Source: JADKFD01 sp050250665
Lineage (GTDB): Bacteria > Pseudomonadota > Gammaproteobacteria > Xanthomonadales > SZUA-5
Reading direction: 5' to 3'
Length of the DNA stretch: 64,000 nucleotides
NCBI GenBank assembly: GCA_050250665.1
Contig: JBFWOF010000006.1
Coordinates: forward strand, 1 to 64,000
Positions 34,555-43,269 of the stretch are shown here, in pieces. Within the stretch, counting starts at the first letter, position 1. Every line of letters begins with the position of its first letter. Both the position numbers and the translations under genes were made by a program. Below the pieces are notes generated by a model. It was not told where the DNA came from, made no database searches, and saw nothing but the letters and a program-made list of their open reading frames with translations.

Positions 34555-35664
34555 ATGGATTCTGGCCCGAGCGCGCAAAGCATGGCTGACTCCCGGTCGG
34601 TCGCCATCCAGCGCTTCGTCGAAGGCGACACGCTGTACGCGGCCATGCTCGAGGACATCCGCCGCGCATCCACGGCGGTGCGCATGGAAACCTACATCTA
34701 CGCCGCCGATGACATCGGCCGGGCTTTTGCCGCAGCGCTGATCGAGCGTGCCCGTGCCGGCTGCCGGGTACATCTGCGGATTGACGCGGTGGGCAGCTAC
34801 GACACCATGAGTGCGGCTCTGGCCGAAGAACTGCAGTCTGGCGGCGTACGCCTGGAATGGTGCCGCCGCTGGAACTGGCGACGACCCTTCGAGTTTCACC
34901 GCCGCAACCATCGCAAGCTGTTGGTGGTGGACGAGCACTGCTGCTATCTCGGCGGCTTCAACCTGCACCGTGAGGCCTCGCAGCAGCACTTTGGACCGAC
35001 CCGCTGGCGCGACACCCATGTGCGCCTGACCGGATCGCTGGTGGCCCGCGCCATCGAAGCCTTTGACGAATACGGGAAGCTGGCGACCCGACGCCGTCCC
35101 TGGCGCCAGCTGCGCAGTGCCGAGGGCTATCTGGTACCCAATCTGGGCCTCAGGCGACGCTTTCTGCTGAACCGCCTGCTGGTCCGATATTTCCGCGGCG
35201 CGCGCGAGCGCCTGTGGCTGGCGACGCCTTATTTCGTGCCTCCGGCGGCGATCCAGCGGGCCATGATCCATGCCGTCCGACACGGTGCGGACGTGCGCGT
35301 GCTGGTGCCCAGACGCAGCGATGTCCGTCTGGCGCAGTGGGCCAGTCGTGCTGCTTACGCACGTCTGCTGCGCAAGGGCGTGCGCATCTTCGAATACCTG
35401 CCGCGCATGCTGCATGCCAAGACCGCCTTGATCGATGACAGCTGGAGCATGGTTGGCACCGCCAATCTCGACTATCGCAGCCTGTTCATCAATGACGAAT
35501 TGGTGCTGCTGTCGGATATCGAGTCACTGCAGCGGCAACTGGAGAGCGACTATGCAACCGATCTGGCGGATGCCGAGGAGATCGAGGTGGATGCCTGGTC
35601 GCGGCGTCTGGGCTGGGCCTGGATACCGGAACTGATCGGATGGATCGCACGCCGCTGGCTGTAG
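34555..35664 (+). CDS. Cardiolipin synthase-like phospholipase D family protein
   Basis: Protein of 369 residues with two HKD motifs: HRKLLVVDE near 120 (followed by GGFN) and HAKTALIDD near 290 (followed by GTANLDYRS). This arrangement and the lack of N-terminal TM helices resemble the ClsB-type cardiolipin synthases, which condense phosphatidyl lipids at the inner membrane. RMETYIYAADDIGRAFAAALIERA is the usual N-terminal strand-helix. The ATG at 34555 is preferred over the adjacent TTG at 34552. It is distinct from the single-HKD protein at 20.3 kb. Confidence 0.88.
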   Translation: MDSGPSAQSMADSRSVAIQRFVEGDTLYAAMLEDIRRASTAVRMETYIYAADDIGRAFAAALIERARAGCRVHLRIDAVGSYDTMSAALAEELQSGGVRLEWCRRWNWRRPFEFHRRNHRKLLVVDEHCCYLGGFNLHREASQQHFGPTRWRDTHVRLTGSLVARAIEAFDEYGKLATRRRPWRQLRSAEGYLVPNLGLRRRFLLNRLLVRYFRGARERLWLATPYFVPPAAIQRAMIHAVRHGADVRVLVPRRSDVRLAQWASRAAYARLLRKGVRIFEYLPRMLHAKTALIDDSWSMVGTANLDYRSLFINDELVLLSDIESLQRQLESDYATDLADAEEIEVDAWSRRLGWAWIPELIGWIARRWL

Positions 35665-35685
35665 CTGCCCCGCCCACGGTGTCGA

Positions 35686-37635
35686 TCACACTGCGATCAG
35701 GGAAGCCGGCGCCGGCTGCCGCGGCAACCTGACGATCACGGCTGTCCCCGCATTCATCCCGCGGCGAAACTCGATCTCGCCGCCCATTCTTGCCGTCCGC
35801 GCGCGCAGGCTGCCCAGACCGAAGCCGCGCCCCTGGGCTGCTGCCAGATCCAGACCCACGCCGTCGTCGACCACGCTGAATTCGATCTGCGCCCCAGCCG
35901 CGCGCAGGCCGATGGTCAGATGGCCGGCCTGGGCGTGGCGTATCACGTTGTGAATGGCCTCCTGCAACAGGCGGTAGATGTTCAGCACCGCTTCCGGGCT
36001 CCAGGTGGGCAGATCAAGGTCTGGGTCCACCGCCCAGTGCAGCTTGATGCCAGCGGCTTCCAGTGTGGGCTGAATGCGGTGACGCAGCCGCCCCAGTGCA
36101 ACCAGAGGGTCGTCCTCCTGCTGAGCCAGGGAATCCAGCACCAGGCGCAAGTCTGCCAGCCCTTCGCGCAGACCGGCCACGACCTGTTCACGCCCGGTTT
36201 CCGGGTTTCCGGCCAGATGCACCAACGAGGCCAGCTGTCCGCCGACCCCGTCATGCATATCGCGCAGCAGGCGCTGGCGCTCCTCGCTCAAGGCGCGTTC
36301 ACGGTCGGCCATTCGCAGCCGCTCGTAACTTTCATGCAGATCAGCTTCGCGGGCGCGCAAGGTCTGTTCCAGCTCGGCGGCGTGGCTGGCCATGCGCTGG
36401 TTGTTCTCGACCACGCGGGCCGCGAGTTCCAGCCAGAGTGCCAGCGAAATTCCCAATCCGCCCAGCGGCAGCAGCGCGAACTCCAGCGGCGGGGCGAGCG
36501 TGCCCAGCACGGCGTCGGCGATGCCGAGGATTCCGGGCATGGCTGCCAGGGCCAGCATCCAGGCGGCGGACCAGGAGTTCTTCCGTTGGAGCACGATGCG
36601 CAGCACCAGACCCAGCATCAGGGGCACCAGGATGTAGCTGCCGAGTTTCAGGGTGTAGTTCGGCAGTTGGAACTGCCAGTAGGCGTCCAGCGACGAAAAC
36701 TGCGTGCTGTACAGAATCAGGGCAAGGCTGGCGGCAAAGTACCCGGTCAGGGTCCGTACCAGCCACTTCGGAGGCGACTGCAGGATGCCGACGATGAACA
36801 GCGGGCTGAAGGACAACACCCCAGCCACACAGGTGAACAAGGCCGTCCAGCGCCAAGGCGAGCCCGGAAACATCGTCGGCGAGGCGTGCAGCAGGATCAG
36901 TCCAAGCCAGAACACGGCCGACAGCAGATACCAGCCGAGCAGGCTCTCGCGACGGCCGATCAGGAACAGGATCAGGGCCACCAGAAAACTGCCTGCATGC
37001 AGCCAACCGACTCCGGCGACGGTGCTCTCGGTCAAGCGCTGGCGCCAGAGTTGCGGTCCGCTCAGGCTCTCGACTGGACCCAGGTAAAAGGGTGACAGAC
37101 CGCCGAGATGCCGGCGCTCGGCGACCAGTTGAAGGATCAGTTCGTTGGGTCCGGCCTGCAGCCTGGCGCGTGGCAGGCGTACCAAGCGCGAGTGATAGCG
37201 GTAGACATCGACGGGCGCCAGCATGCTGCCTTGCTGGTCGAGTTTCGCGCCATTCAGGTACACAGCCAGGTTGGCGTCGAAGAAAGGCAGGTACACCGCC
37301 AGATCGCCCGGTGCTGACGAATCGACGTCGAAGCGGTGGCGATAGACCGTGTACAAGGTGTCGCAACGGACCTTGCAGATACGCAGCGGCAGGGTGTATC
37401 GCATCCACTCGGCGTCTACGGGCGGCAGATCGGCGCCCGGCGCCGGCTCGTGGGAGGCAGCGGCTTCGATCTCGGTGATCGCAGGAAGGTCCGGAATCGA
37501 CGCCTGATACATGCCCCCGATGGCCAGAGCCATCATTCCGAACCACAGCAGGCTCACACCCAGCGCGCGCGCCCAGGCGCGGATCGTCTCGCGCTGAAAT
37601 ACCCGCGGGGTGGACCGGTCGCTCAAGGTCGTCAA
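35686..37635 (-). CDS. NarL-type sensor histidine kinase with 7TM-like sensor
   Basis: Inner-membrane kinase of about 649 residues. A TM helix near 30 is followed by a periplasmic jelly-roll-like domain (roughly 60-210; PLRICKVRC...YRHRFDV), then about seven TM helices (215-410), a coiled coil, a HisKA_3 dimerisation domain with the phospho-histidine in LLRDMHDGVGGQLASL near 470, and an HATPase_c domain with EAIHNVIRHA and VDDGVGLD. This matches 7TMR-DISM kinases. The TTG start at 37635 overlaps the regulator's TGA as TTGA, suggesting translational coupling; another TTG lies at 37656. It forms a two-component pair with the upstream LuxR-type regulator. Confidence 0.9.
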   Translation of the reverse strand: MTTLSDRSTPRVFQRETIRAWARALGVSLLWFGMMALAIGGMYQASIPDLPAITEIEAAASHEPAPGADLPPVDAEWMRYTLPLRICKVRCDTLYTVYRHRFDVDSSAPGDLAVYLPFFDANLAVYLNGAKLDQQGSMLAPVDVYRYHSRLVRLPRARLQAGPNELILQLVAERRHLGGLSPFYLGPVESLSGPQLWRQRLTESTVAGVGWLHAGSFLVALILFLIGRRESLLGWYLLSAVFWLGLILLHASPTMFPGSPWRWTALFTCVAGVLSFSPLFIVGILQSPPKWLVRTLTGYFAASLALILYSTQFSSLDAYWQFQLPNYTLKLGSYILVPLMLGLVLRIVLQRKNSWSAAWMLALAAMPGILGIADAVLGTLAPPLEFALLPLGGLGISLALWLELAARVVENNQRMASHAAELEQTLRAREADLHESYERLRMADRERALSEERQRLLRDMHDGVGGQLASLVHLAGNPETGREQVVAGLREGLADLRLVLDSLAQQEDDPLVALGRLRHRIQPTLEAAGIKLHWAVDPDLDLPTWSPEAVLNIYRLLQEAIHNVIRHAQAGHLTIGLRAAGAQIEFSVVDDGVGLDLAAAQGRGFGLGSLRARTARMGGEIEFRRGMNAGTAVIVRLPRQPAPASLIAV

Positions 37636-38312
37636 TTCCCCCGCGTGCTCAGCCAACCGGCCTGAATGGCCTGAAACACCGCTTCCGAGCGCGAATTGAC
37701 CGCCAATTTGGCATAGATCTGCTTGATGTGCTGGCCAACGGTATTTCTTGCGATCCCCAGAAGCTGACCGGTTTCCTCATAACTGTAGCCACGGGTCAGC
37801 GCCCGCAGCACCTCGGTTTCGCGTGGCGTCAGTTGTTCCAGTGCCGTCCTTTCCTGGGCTCGCTGAACCACGGTCTGTCCGCGCATGCGCCGTAACAGAT
37901 AGCCGGCCACGCCGGGCGAGATGGGTGCACCACCTTCGAGCACCGCACGGATGGCCTCGACCAGATCCTTGGGATGGGCGTCCTTCAACAGATAGCCGGC
38001 GGCGCCGCACTCGATGGCGTGGACCACGGTGGCTTCATCGCCAATGGCCGAGATCACTAGTGCGGGTACGTCCGGGGCAATCAGATTCAGCAATTCCAGG
38101 CCGCTCCCATCCGGCAAGCCAATATCCAGCAGCAGCACATCGATACTTTGCAGGGGCGCCGCCCGAGCCTTTTCCAGGGAGTCACAGGCAAAGCGTACGG
38201 TCCATCCGGGTTCGGCGCCAATGACGCGACAGACGCCCGCACGGATGTTGTCGTCGTCTTCGACGATTCCCACATACAAGGGCACGGGGGGCGTGGGTGT
38301 CGGGCGGGTCAT
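37632..38312 (-). CDS. LuxR/NarL-type response regulator
   Basis: Regulator of 226 residues. The receiver domain (about 12-130) has the acidic pair VEDDD, phosphoacceptor in LLLDIGLPDGSG and K in YLLKDAHP. The C-terminal LuxR helix-turn-helix (about 160-220) has LTPRETEVLRALTRGYSYEETGQLL and NTVGQHIKQIYAKL. It is first in the operon with the histidine kinase, and the two overlap by about four bases. Target genes are unknown; the adjacent FG-GAP protein gene upstream on the same strand, 39 bases away, could be cotranscribed or regulated by it. Confidence 0.93.
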   Translation of the reverse strand: MTRPTPTPPVPLYVGIVEDDDNIRAGVCRVIGAEPGWTVRFACDSLEKARAAPLQSIDVLLLDIGLPDGSGLELLNLIAPDVPALVISAIGDEATVVHAIECGAAGYLLKDAHPKDLVEAIRAVLEGGAPISPGVAGYLLRRMRGQTVVQRAQERTALEQLTPRETEVLRALTRGYSYEETGQLLGIARNTVGQHIKQIYAKLAVNSRSEAVFQAIQAGWLSTRGN

Positions 38313-38351
38313 GGAATCGAGTATTGGCCGAATGCCGGGGTGCTGTCCCGT

Positions 38352-39644
38352 TTATTCGAACCCGTTTCTGAAGACTCCGAGCGCTCCGTCGTAAACGAAC
38401 ACCCGACCCTCATCGATGCTCGCACCGTTATCGATGCCGCTGGCGCCGATCAACAACTGCTCGGCCACTGCCAACAGGCTGGCGCCCATGAAGTCACCAG
38501 CGGCGCCACTGCCCCGCTGCCAGGATGCCATGCGGCTCCAGTTACCAGGGCTGGGCTGACGGTACAGGTGGGCCGCCCCGAGTTGTTGTGACGAGCCTTC
38601 GCGTACGTCGCCAATCACGGCACCGGATTCGTCACTGAAGGCGATGCTGGTACCGAAGTTTTCGGCCACGCCGACGACTGGAGGATCGATGCGCGCGCTT
38701 TGTTCCCACTGACCGTTGCCGTTGCGTGTGAACGCGAACACCGCGCCGGTTTGGGCGCTGGAATTGCTCGCCAACTCGTAAGGCGCACCGATCAACAAGG
38801 TAGCGCCGGAGGGCGACAACGCGAAAGCGGACCCAAAGACCGAGACGGCGCCCAGGGTTTGTCGGAAGCGTTGAACCTGGGCCCAGGTGGCCGTGGGTCC
38901 CGAGCCGCTGCGCTGGTACTCGTAGGCCCAACCACGGGTGCTGATGGTGGCTTGCTCTTCGGTAGCGCCCACCAGCAGGCGATCGCCGCGCATCAGCACG
39001 CGGATGCCATGGCGGCCGCCCGCCTGCATGCCGTCGACAGCGGAGTGGTAGATCCAGCGCTCGAGATCGCCGTCGTAGCGGAACAACTGGACTTGCCCCG
39101 CGTTGGTCTGGGCACCGAAGGGGATGCCCACGGCCAGCCAACCTGCGTCGGCGGAAAAATTGAATCCGTACCAGTCACTGGCAGCGGGCGCGATTCCAGG
39201 ATTGACCGTTTCCGTGTAGGCATACAGGCCTGCGACGATGTTGTAGGCGTAGAGCGCGCCGCGCTGGACGATGTTGTTGACCGTGCTGTAAGGCGCACCG
39301 ACCAGCAGCTGAGCTCCGCTGAAACTGACGTGCGCGCCGAAGCCGTCACCATTGGTGGGTACGGGTGCCTGAACAGCATTCAGGAGATTCCAGTGGTTCC
39401 CTGAGCGTTGGTAGATCAGGACCACGCCAGGATTGGTGCCTCCGGCAGCACCCGAATAGTACGGGGCACCCACGGCCAGATACTGCCCGTTGCTGGCCAT
39501 GGACTGGCCAAAGAAGCGGGCGGCGGCCACACCAGCCTGGGGCGCTGACAAGACCTGACTGGGAAGCGGCACTTGCGCCAAGGCTGGCGAAGACTGCGTC
39601 AGCAGAAGCAACATTCCGGCTCGCAGCAAGGAGTGTAGGCACAT
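38352..39644 (-). CDS. Secreted FG-GAP-like repeat protein with C-terminal FRNGFE tail
   Basis: Exported protein of 430 residues. The signal peptide (LLRAGMLLLLTQSSPALA) is followed by about seven repeats of the type FGQSMASNGQYLAVGAPYY, FGAHVSFSGAQLLVGAPYS, FGSAFALSPSGATLLIGAPYE and MGASLLAVAEQLLIGASG. These are FG-GAP/integrin-alpha-like propeller blades. The chain ends ALGVFRNGFE, the same last six residues as the protein at the right edge of the window. The family mediates adhesion or ligand binding in other systems; the role here is unknown. The ATG at 39644 places the signal peptide correctly. Confidence 0.85.
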   Translation of the reverse strand: MCLHSLLRAGMLLLLTQSSPALAQVPLPSQVLSAPQAGVAAARFFGQSMASNGQYLAVGAPYYSGAAGGTNPGVVLIYQRSGNHWNLLNAVQAPVPTNGDGFGAHVSFSGAQLLVGAPYSTVNNIVQRGALYAYNIVAGLYAYTETVNPGIAPAASDWYGFNFSADAGWLAVGIPFGAQTNAGQVQLFRYDGDLERWIYHSAVDGMQAGGRHGIRVLMRGDRLLVGATEEQATISTRGWAYEYQRSGSGPTATWAQVQRFRQTLGAVSVFGSAFALSPSGATLLIGAPYELASNSSAQTGAVFAFTRNGNGQWEQSARIDPPVVGVAENFGTSIAFSDESGAVIGDVREGSSQQLGAAHLYRQPSPGNWSRMASWQRGSGAAGDFMGASLLAVAEQLLIGASGIDNGASIDEGRVFVYDGALGVFRNGFE

Positions 39645-39741
39645 GGGCAGGCTCAGCTTCGAAAGATGAGCCAAGCTAGCTTTTGCACTTGGGCCGCGCT
39701 TGCCATGAACTTGGCAGTGCGGTTGGGCTCTTGATGCCAGA

Positions 39742-39779
39742 AACAGCAAAGGGGCGACCGCTGGTCGCCCCTTGCTGTT
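39742..39779 (-). terminator. Rho-independent terminator
   Basis: A strong hairpin: AGCAAGGGGCGACC pairs with GGTCGCCCCTTTGCT around a three-base loop, followed on the minus strand by TGTTTC. It lies 60 bases past the stop of the IPTL-CTERM gene and is the clearest intrinsic terminator in the window. On the plus strand it is also followed by a T-rich stretch, so it could work both ways. Confidence 0.8.
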
Positions 39780-39836
39780 CTTTCAACCTATCCGGTGGAA
39801 TCCCGGCTGACGCCGGGCTTCCACCTGTGTCATGCC

Positions 39837-42800
39837 TCAGCTGTTGCGGCGGACCGCAACAAAGCCGAGCAGACCCAGCATCAGGCCGAGCAGGATCAGA
39901 CCATACTGGCTCAGCGTCGGAATTTCCTCGATCGGGAAACCGACCTGGACGCTGACATTGCCGATGTTGTTGGCCGTCACCGGATCGGAGGTATCCGAGA
40001 CCGTGCTGGCATTGACCGCCGTGGCGCCCTGGTTGTTGCTGTAGGCCACCACCTGCAGCGTACGCGAGGCATTCGGTGCCGTGGCGCCGGCCCAGGTGCA
40101 GGTCACTGCTCCGCTCGTGCCCACCTGCGGCGTGGTGCAGGTCGCGCCGGTCGCCGTGTGTGCGGTGTAGCGGAAGTCCGGCGTCAGCGTCATCGTGATC
40201 GACAGATTCTGCGCGTCGGACGGACCCAGGTTCAGGCTGACCGCGGTGAAGGTCACCGGCTCATTGGTCAGCACCGCCAGCGAGGAGGCACTCAGCGTCA
40301 GCTGCAGGTTGGCATCCGCGGCGACCAGCGTGGTTGCCGTGGCGGTGTTGTTGGCGCCGTTCGGATCGGTCGAAGCCGAACCGGCCGTGGCCGTCGCACT
40401 GATGCTGCTGCCATTGGGTGCTGCAGCCGAGACGGCGACCGTGATGGTGGCCGTCTGCGACGTCGTCGGTGCGAAGCTGGTCGGGAAGGTGCAGACAATC
40501 GGCGAACCAGCGCAGCTGCCGCCACCGGTGGTCGAACCCGAGACGAAGGTGGTGTTGGCCGGCACCGGCATCGTGACCGTCACACCGGTCGCATCGGACG
40601 GGCCGGCATTGGTCACCGTGGCGGTGTAGACCAGATTGGTACCGGCAGTGACCGGATCGGGCGCGTCGGTCAGCGTGATCGACAGATCGGCCGAGACGTT
40701 GACGCTGGTGGTGGCCGTCGCCGTGTTGTTGCCGGACACCGGATCCGGCGTGGTCGTCGCCGCGGTAGCCGTTGCGCTCAATACACCGGTCGTTGCCGGC
40801 GCGATGGCCGCCACGATGGTGGCGCTGACCACTCCAGCCGATGCGATCGGACCGACCCAGCTGCAGACCACCGGCGAGGCCGCGTTACAGGTGCCACCTG
40901 CGCTCGGGGTTGCCGACACGAAGCTGGTACCAGCCGGGAGCGGCAGCGTGATGCTGACGTTGTCGGCAGGCGACGGGCCACCGTTGGTCACGGTTGCGGT
41001 GTAGCTGAGGTTGGTGCCGGCGTTGGCCGGATCCGGGCTGTCGGTCAGGGTGATCGACAGATCAGCTTCCGGGGTGACGGTGAAAGACACGGGCACCACA
41101 ACCAAGGCAGTGCCGTTACCGGGGGCCGGGGTCGGATCGTCGCTGGTCACGCACAGATTGGCCGAATAGGAACCTGCGGCCAGACCGGTGGCATCGAAAG
41201 TCGCCGTAACCGGCGTGCTGGCACCACCCGCAGTGACACCATTGGCCGGGGCAACACTCAACCACGGTACGTTGGCGAGACTGGCGCAGTCAGACAGGCC
41301 ATCGATCAGGAACGGGAAGTCCTGCTGCACAGTGCCGTCCAGCGCTGGCGCAAAAGCCGCACCTGCCAGTGATTGCAGACCATTGCCGCCGGGTTTGCCA
41401 GCCTGACCGGGGAGCGTGACGGCTGGCGCCCACGGACCTGAGGCCAGCGTTCCACCGGTATTCCAGTCCAGCCAGTAGGTACCAGCCGGGAGGAAGGTAT
41501 TGACCGCGACGACGTTGGCCATGATCGGGCGCTGGTTGTTGGTGAGGTCAGTATCCAGGGTGCGGTAGATGTTGGTGAAGGTTGACGACACCAGACGGTT
41601 GGTCACGGCGTCACCGAAGACCACGCTGCTGCCGGGCGCGCCCGGAGGACCGTTCCAGATCTGCAGCGTGACCGCATTCATCGTTGAGGTCGTGGTGGAA
41701 CCGGTCTGGTAAGCGAAGAAGGTCACGGTATTGACCAACCAACCCGAGCCGCTCACGACAAAATCGTCGGCAACGCGGTTGTTGTTCAGAATCTGGTGCC
41801 CAAAGCCGAAGGTGCCACCACCTACAGCAGTCTGCAGCGCGCTGGAGTCAGCACCACCGGCGCCAGCGCCGGCATTGGTCACCAAGGGGCCGTTGTCAAA
41901 CAGCACCGCTTGAGGCGCGCGCCAGGTACTGCGCGGACCAGCCGTTCCCGTGCTGGGTTTGAAATTGGTCGGGCTGTATTCATCGCGGGCCGAGCTCGGA
42001 TCCAGGACGGCTGGCGGTGCCGCTGGCACTGGCGGCCGCGGCAGCGGTTCTTCGGCGATGTTCCAGGTCAGGCTGCCTTGACCAGTGTTGCCGATGGTCA
42101 ATGGTGCCGTGGTGCTCTGATTGACGGGAATCGTGGCGCTGAGACTGACCGGACTGACGTCGATGTTCGGCGGCGTCAGCAGGGTATCGGTGTCGGTTGC
42201 GCTGTTGTTGCCCGGGGTCGGGTCGGTACCACCGCCACCCACGGTTGCGGTTGCCGTATTCACCAGCGTGCCGGTAGCGGCTACGTCGATATCGCAGATC
42301 GCGGTGTAAGTGGCGCTGGCGCCCACCGGCAGATTCGCGTTGTCGTTGATGTTGCCCGTTCCAGAAGCCGTGCAGCTACCTCCAGCAGCGCCTACGCAGG
42401 TCCAGTTGACGCTGGTGCAGGCGGCCGGGAAGGTGTCGGCAATCAGCGTGGCCGGCGAGGCGTCGGGGCCGGCGTTGCTGGCGGTGATGGTGTAGGTGGT
42501 GCTGGTACCGGCGACCACGGAGGTCACACCGTCGGTCTTGGTGATGGAAACGTCGGACGAGCCTCCCATGACGGGATTGCGGTCGACGATCAGCTCCCAG
42601 CTGTTAAGGGTGCCCAAATCTCCAGCTGCACGGTCGCAGATGCGCAGGGTAAAGACTCGATTGGAGGACTCCAGACCGTTGTAGGCATTCAGGCTCTGGT
42701 TCGGTTGGCAGGTCGCCTCGGTGGTGGCACAGACACCGGTGGTGTTGGTCGCGCCACAAGTAGTCGCACTATTCACCGAGCAGGCGGCGGCCGCGGCGGT

Positions 42801-43142
42801 ATCAAACAGCGCCCGGTAGTTGTCGCCACTGCCGTCATGATTGTTGGCCAGAATGACGGTATTGGTGCCGTCGGTCAGCGCCATCTGAAGGTCCGAGCGC
42901 CAGGTGTGGGTGACATTCACACGCACATTGACGTCGAGTATCGGTCCGGCGTCGCCAGCGGGAATCGTGATGGTGCGACTGATGCCGCCAAGGCCCGTGC
43001 CGTTAACGTCATCGAGACAACCATTGTCCGCAAGAATGGCCGTTGCGGCAGGATCGGTGTAGGTGACAACCACGGCATCAGCCGAGGTGATTCCGAGCAT
43101 TCCCGCCAGGGCTGTGGCGAGCACTATCAGACTGCTTCTCAT
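39837..43142 (-). CDS. Large surface protein with P-domain, DUF11 repeats and IPTL-CTERM sorting signal
   Basis: Exported protein of 1,101 residues. After a signal peptide comes a proprotein-convertase P-domain-like segment (about 35-195; ITIPAGDAGPILDVNVRVNVTHTWRSDLQ, NYRALFDTAA, LGTLNSWELIV). DUF11-type Ig-like repeats follow, one near 205-330 and three near 720-1065 (ADLSITLTDSPDPANAGTNLSY and close variants). The central region resembles a choice-of-anchor carbohydrate-binding fold. The C-terminus EEIPTLSQYGLILLGLMLG plus an arginine-containing end is an IPTL-CTERM signal: motif, TM helix and basic tail, implying sorting to the cell surface by an exosortase-like enzyme. A terminator follows the stop. 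Confidence 0.9.
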   Translation of the reverse strand: MRSSLIVLATALAGMLGITSADAVVVTYTDPAATAILADNGCLDDVNGTGLGGISRTITIPAGDAGPILDVNVRVNVTHTWRSDLQMALTDGTNTVILANNHDGSGDNYRALFDTAAAAACSVNSATTCGATNTTGVCATTEATCQPNQSLNAYNGLESSNRVFTLRICDRAAGDLGTLNSWELIVDRNPVMGGSSDVSITKTDGVTSVVAGTSTTYTITASNAGPDASPATLIADTFPAACTSVNWTCVGAAGGSCTASGTGNINDNANLPVGASATYTAICDIDVAATGTLVNTATATVGGGGTDPTPGNNSATDTDTLLTPPNIDVSPVSLSATIPVNQSTTAPLTIGNTGQGSLTWNIAEEPLPRPPVPAAPPAVLDPSSARDEYSPTNFKPSTGTAGPRSTWRAPQAVLFDNGPLVTNAGAGAGGADSSALQTAVGGGTFGFGHQILNNNRVADDFVVSGSGWLVNTVTFFAYQTGSTTTSTMNAVTLQIWNGPPGAPGSSVVFGDAVTNRLVSSTFTNIYRTLDTDLTNNQRPIMANVVAVNTFLPAGTYWLDWNTGGTLASGPWAPAVTLPGQAGKPGGNGLQSLAGAAFAPALDGTVQQDFPFLIDGLSDCASLANVPWLSVAPANGVTAGGASTPVTATFDATGLAAGSYSANLCVTSDDPTPAPGNGTALVVVPVSFTVTPEADLSITLTDSPDPANAGTNLSYTATVTNGGPSPADNVSITLPLPAGTSFVSATPSAGGTCNAASPVVCSWVGPIASAGVVSATIVAAIAPATTGVLSATATAATTTPDPVSGNNTATATTSVNVSADLSITLTDAPDPVTAGTNLVYTATVTNAGPSDATGVTVTMPVPANTTFVSGSTTGGGSCAGSPIVCTFPTSFAPTTSQTATITVAVSAAAPNGSSISATATAGSASTDPNGANNTATATTLVAADANLQLTLSASSLAVLTNEPVTFTAVSLNLGPSDAQNLSITMTLTPDFRYTAHTATGATCTTPQVGTSGAVTCTWAGATAPNASRTLQVVAYSNNQGATAVNASTVSDTSDPVTANNIGNVSVQVGFPIEEIPTLSQYGLILLGLMLGLLGFVAVRRNS

Positions 43143-43269
43143 GATTCCCCCAACAAACAGCAACTTGTAAAAGCCCGCACGCAGCAGCGGGAACAGAATC
43201 CGACGCGGCAGTCTAGACTTACATTCAGCCCTCCGCAACATTTGTGAAGAAGCCTCCCCGAGGATCGAG

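Noticed and set aside
33997..35664. Tyrosine phosphatase and phospholipase D genes as a defence or exopolysaccharide cassette
   Set aside because: They are divergent and have no kinase, polymerase or export gene nearby; each is better read as an isolated gene.
36063..37478. Proline- and arginine-rich frames opposite the histidine kinase
   Set aside because: They overlap a clear kinase gene and show no domain.
39795..41372. Long Arg/Gly-rich open frame antisense to the IPTL-CTERM gene
   Set aside because: Extreme composition and full overlap with a well-supported gene mark it as a shadow of repetitive coding sequence.
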